Below are positions 63,597-64,000 of a DNA stretch of 64,000 bases, in pieces. Both the position numbers and the translations under genes were made by a program. The stretch is from NCBI GenBank assembly GCA_030220185.1, contig JASPKZ010007546.1, positions 763,501 to 827,500 of the forward strand, in the 5' to 3' direction. The stretch's first letter is position 1; each line of letters opens with the position of its first letter. Under the pieces are notes generated by a model, which was not told the origin of the DNA, made no database searches, and saw only the letters and a program-made list of their open reading frames with translations. Source of the DNA: Diploptera punctata (taxonomy: Eukaryota > Arthropoda > Insecta > Blattodea > Blaberidae).

Positions 63597-63903
63597 GCTT
63601 CCTGTAGATGGCTCTGCAGTTGGCGTTACCAACTTTGGGAATAAATTCCAAAATACTAAAAAAAAAATTGGACGTTAACTAACTTGCCATTTCCTAAACA
63701 AAGAAAACAATTTACATGCATATTATTTAATTCCCAAATGGTAAAAAAAATGGACGTAAACCAACTTCCAATTTCCTAACCTAACAAAATAATTTACATG
63801 CATATTATTTAATAAACTATAAACTAATTTTACGTACACTAACTTTAAATATGGTTTGAAATTATTTTCAAATGTTGGTAACTCCGATTTGAGAGCCACC
63901 TAG
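63597..63903. mobile_element. Possible MITE with internal 82-bp tandem duplication
   Basis: GATGGCTCT and GGCGTTACCAAC on the left are inverted at the right as GTTGGTAAC and GAGAGCCACC. Two 82-bp units start near 63660 and 63742 (GGACGT, ACATGCATATTATTTAAT). Target duplication not found. Confidence 0.45.
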
Positions 63904-64000
63904 TGGATGTTACATTAAGCACTTTCGCGTCTCTAGAACCTGATGCACAAATTTCGCATAATTTATAAATATTTAAAAATCATAAGAAATATTTATAAAA

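Overview
The window looks like AT-rich intergenic or intronic DNA from an arthropod, most likely an insect. A polyneopteran such as a cockroach or termite is my inference from the mix of element families; no host marker gene settles it. There are no bacterial operons, no rRNA and no obvious multi-exon host gene. Almost every readable protein is a piece of a transposable element. The best candidate for host coding DNA is a single 97-nt exon-like segment at 50589-50685.

Layout. 1-1.65 kb: a dispersed repeat ('X') whose inverted partner lies at 35.8-37.4 kb. 1.7-5.0 kb: an apparently intact RTE-type non-LTR retrotransposon on the minus strand, with a near-identical frameshifted copy at 38.0-41.3 kb and an old fragment at 7.1-7.6 kb. 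5-7 kb: LINE 3' ends, triplet microsatellites and a tRNA-derived SINE. 7.8-8.4 kb and 21.2-22.2 kb: two inverted copies of a hairpin-capped element; the second keeps a broken tyrosine-recombinase-like ORF. 9-10.2, 16-17.9, 24.3-24.7, 34.6-35.3 and 59.6 kb: Helitron-like non-autonomous DNA. 10.2-13.2, 26.4, 31.0, 35.5 and 47.2-47.7 kb: a repeat family built around tRNA-like cassettes. 15.2-16.1, 31.1-31.7, 33.3-34.0 and 52.0-59.5 kb: mariner/Tc1-type elements. The last of these is split by a terminal-repeat retroelement (52.9-58.0 kb). 18-33 kb and 41-51 kb: many 5'-truncated LINE tails, four or more SINE families and MITEs. 60.6-61.5 kb: a decayed Mutator-like transposase. 61.5-63.6 kb: a minus-strand LINE carrying a second LINE (13-bp target duplication) and a hAT-like MITE (8-bp target duplication).

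How the parts relate. The window records nested insertion. LINE reverse transcriptases are the likely source of enzyme for the SINEs. LINE and SINE 3' ends finish in short tandem tails (TAAG, GAA, GAT, AAT), and most long triplet microsatellites start at such ends. Several DNA transposons keep only their N-terminal DNA-binding domain and terminal repeats. I see no convincing new cellular system. The items most worth a second look are the tRNA-cassette repeat, the hairpin-capped recombinase element, the retroelement with mismatched terminal repeats, the LINE fragment enclosed by 82-bp inverted repeats, and the isolated exon-like segment.
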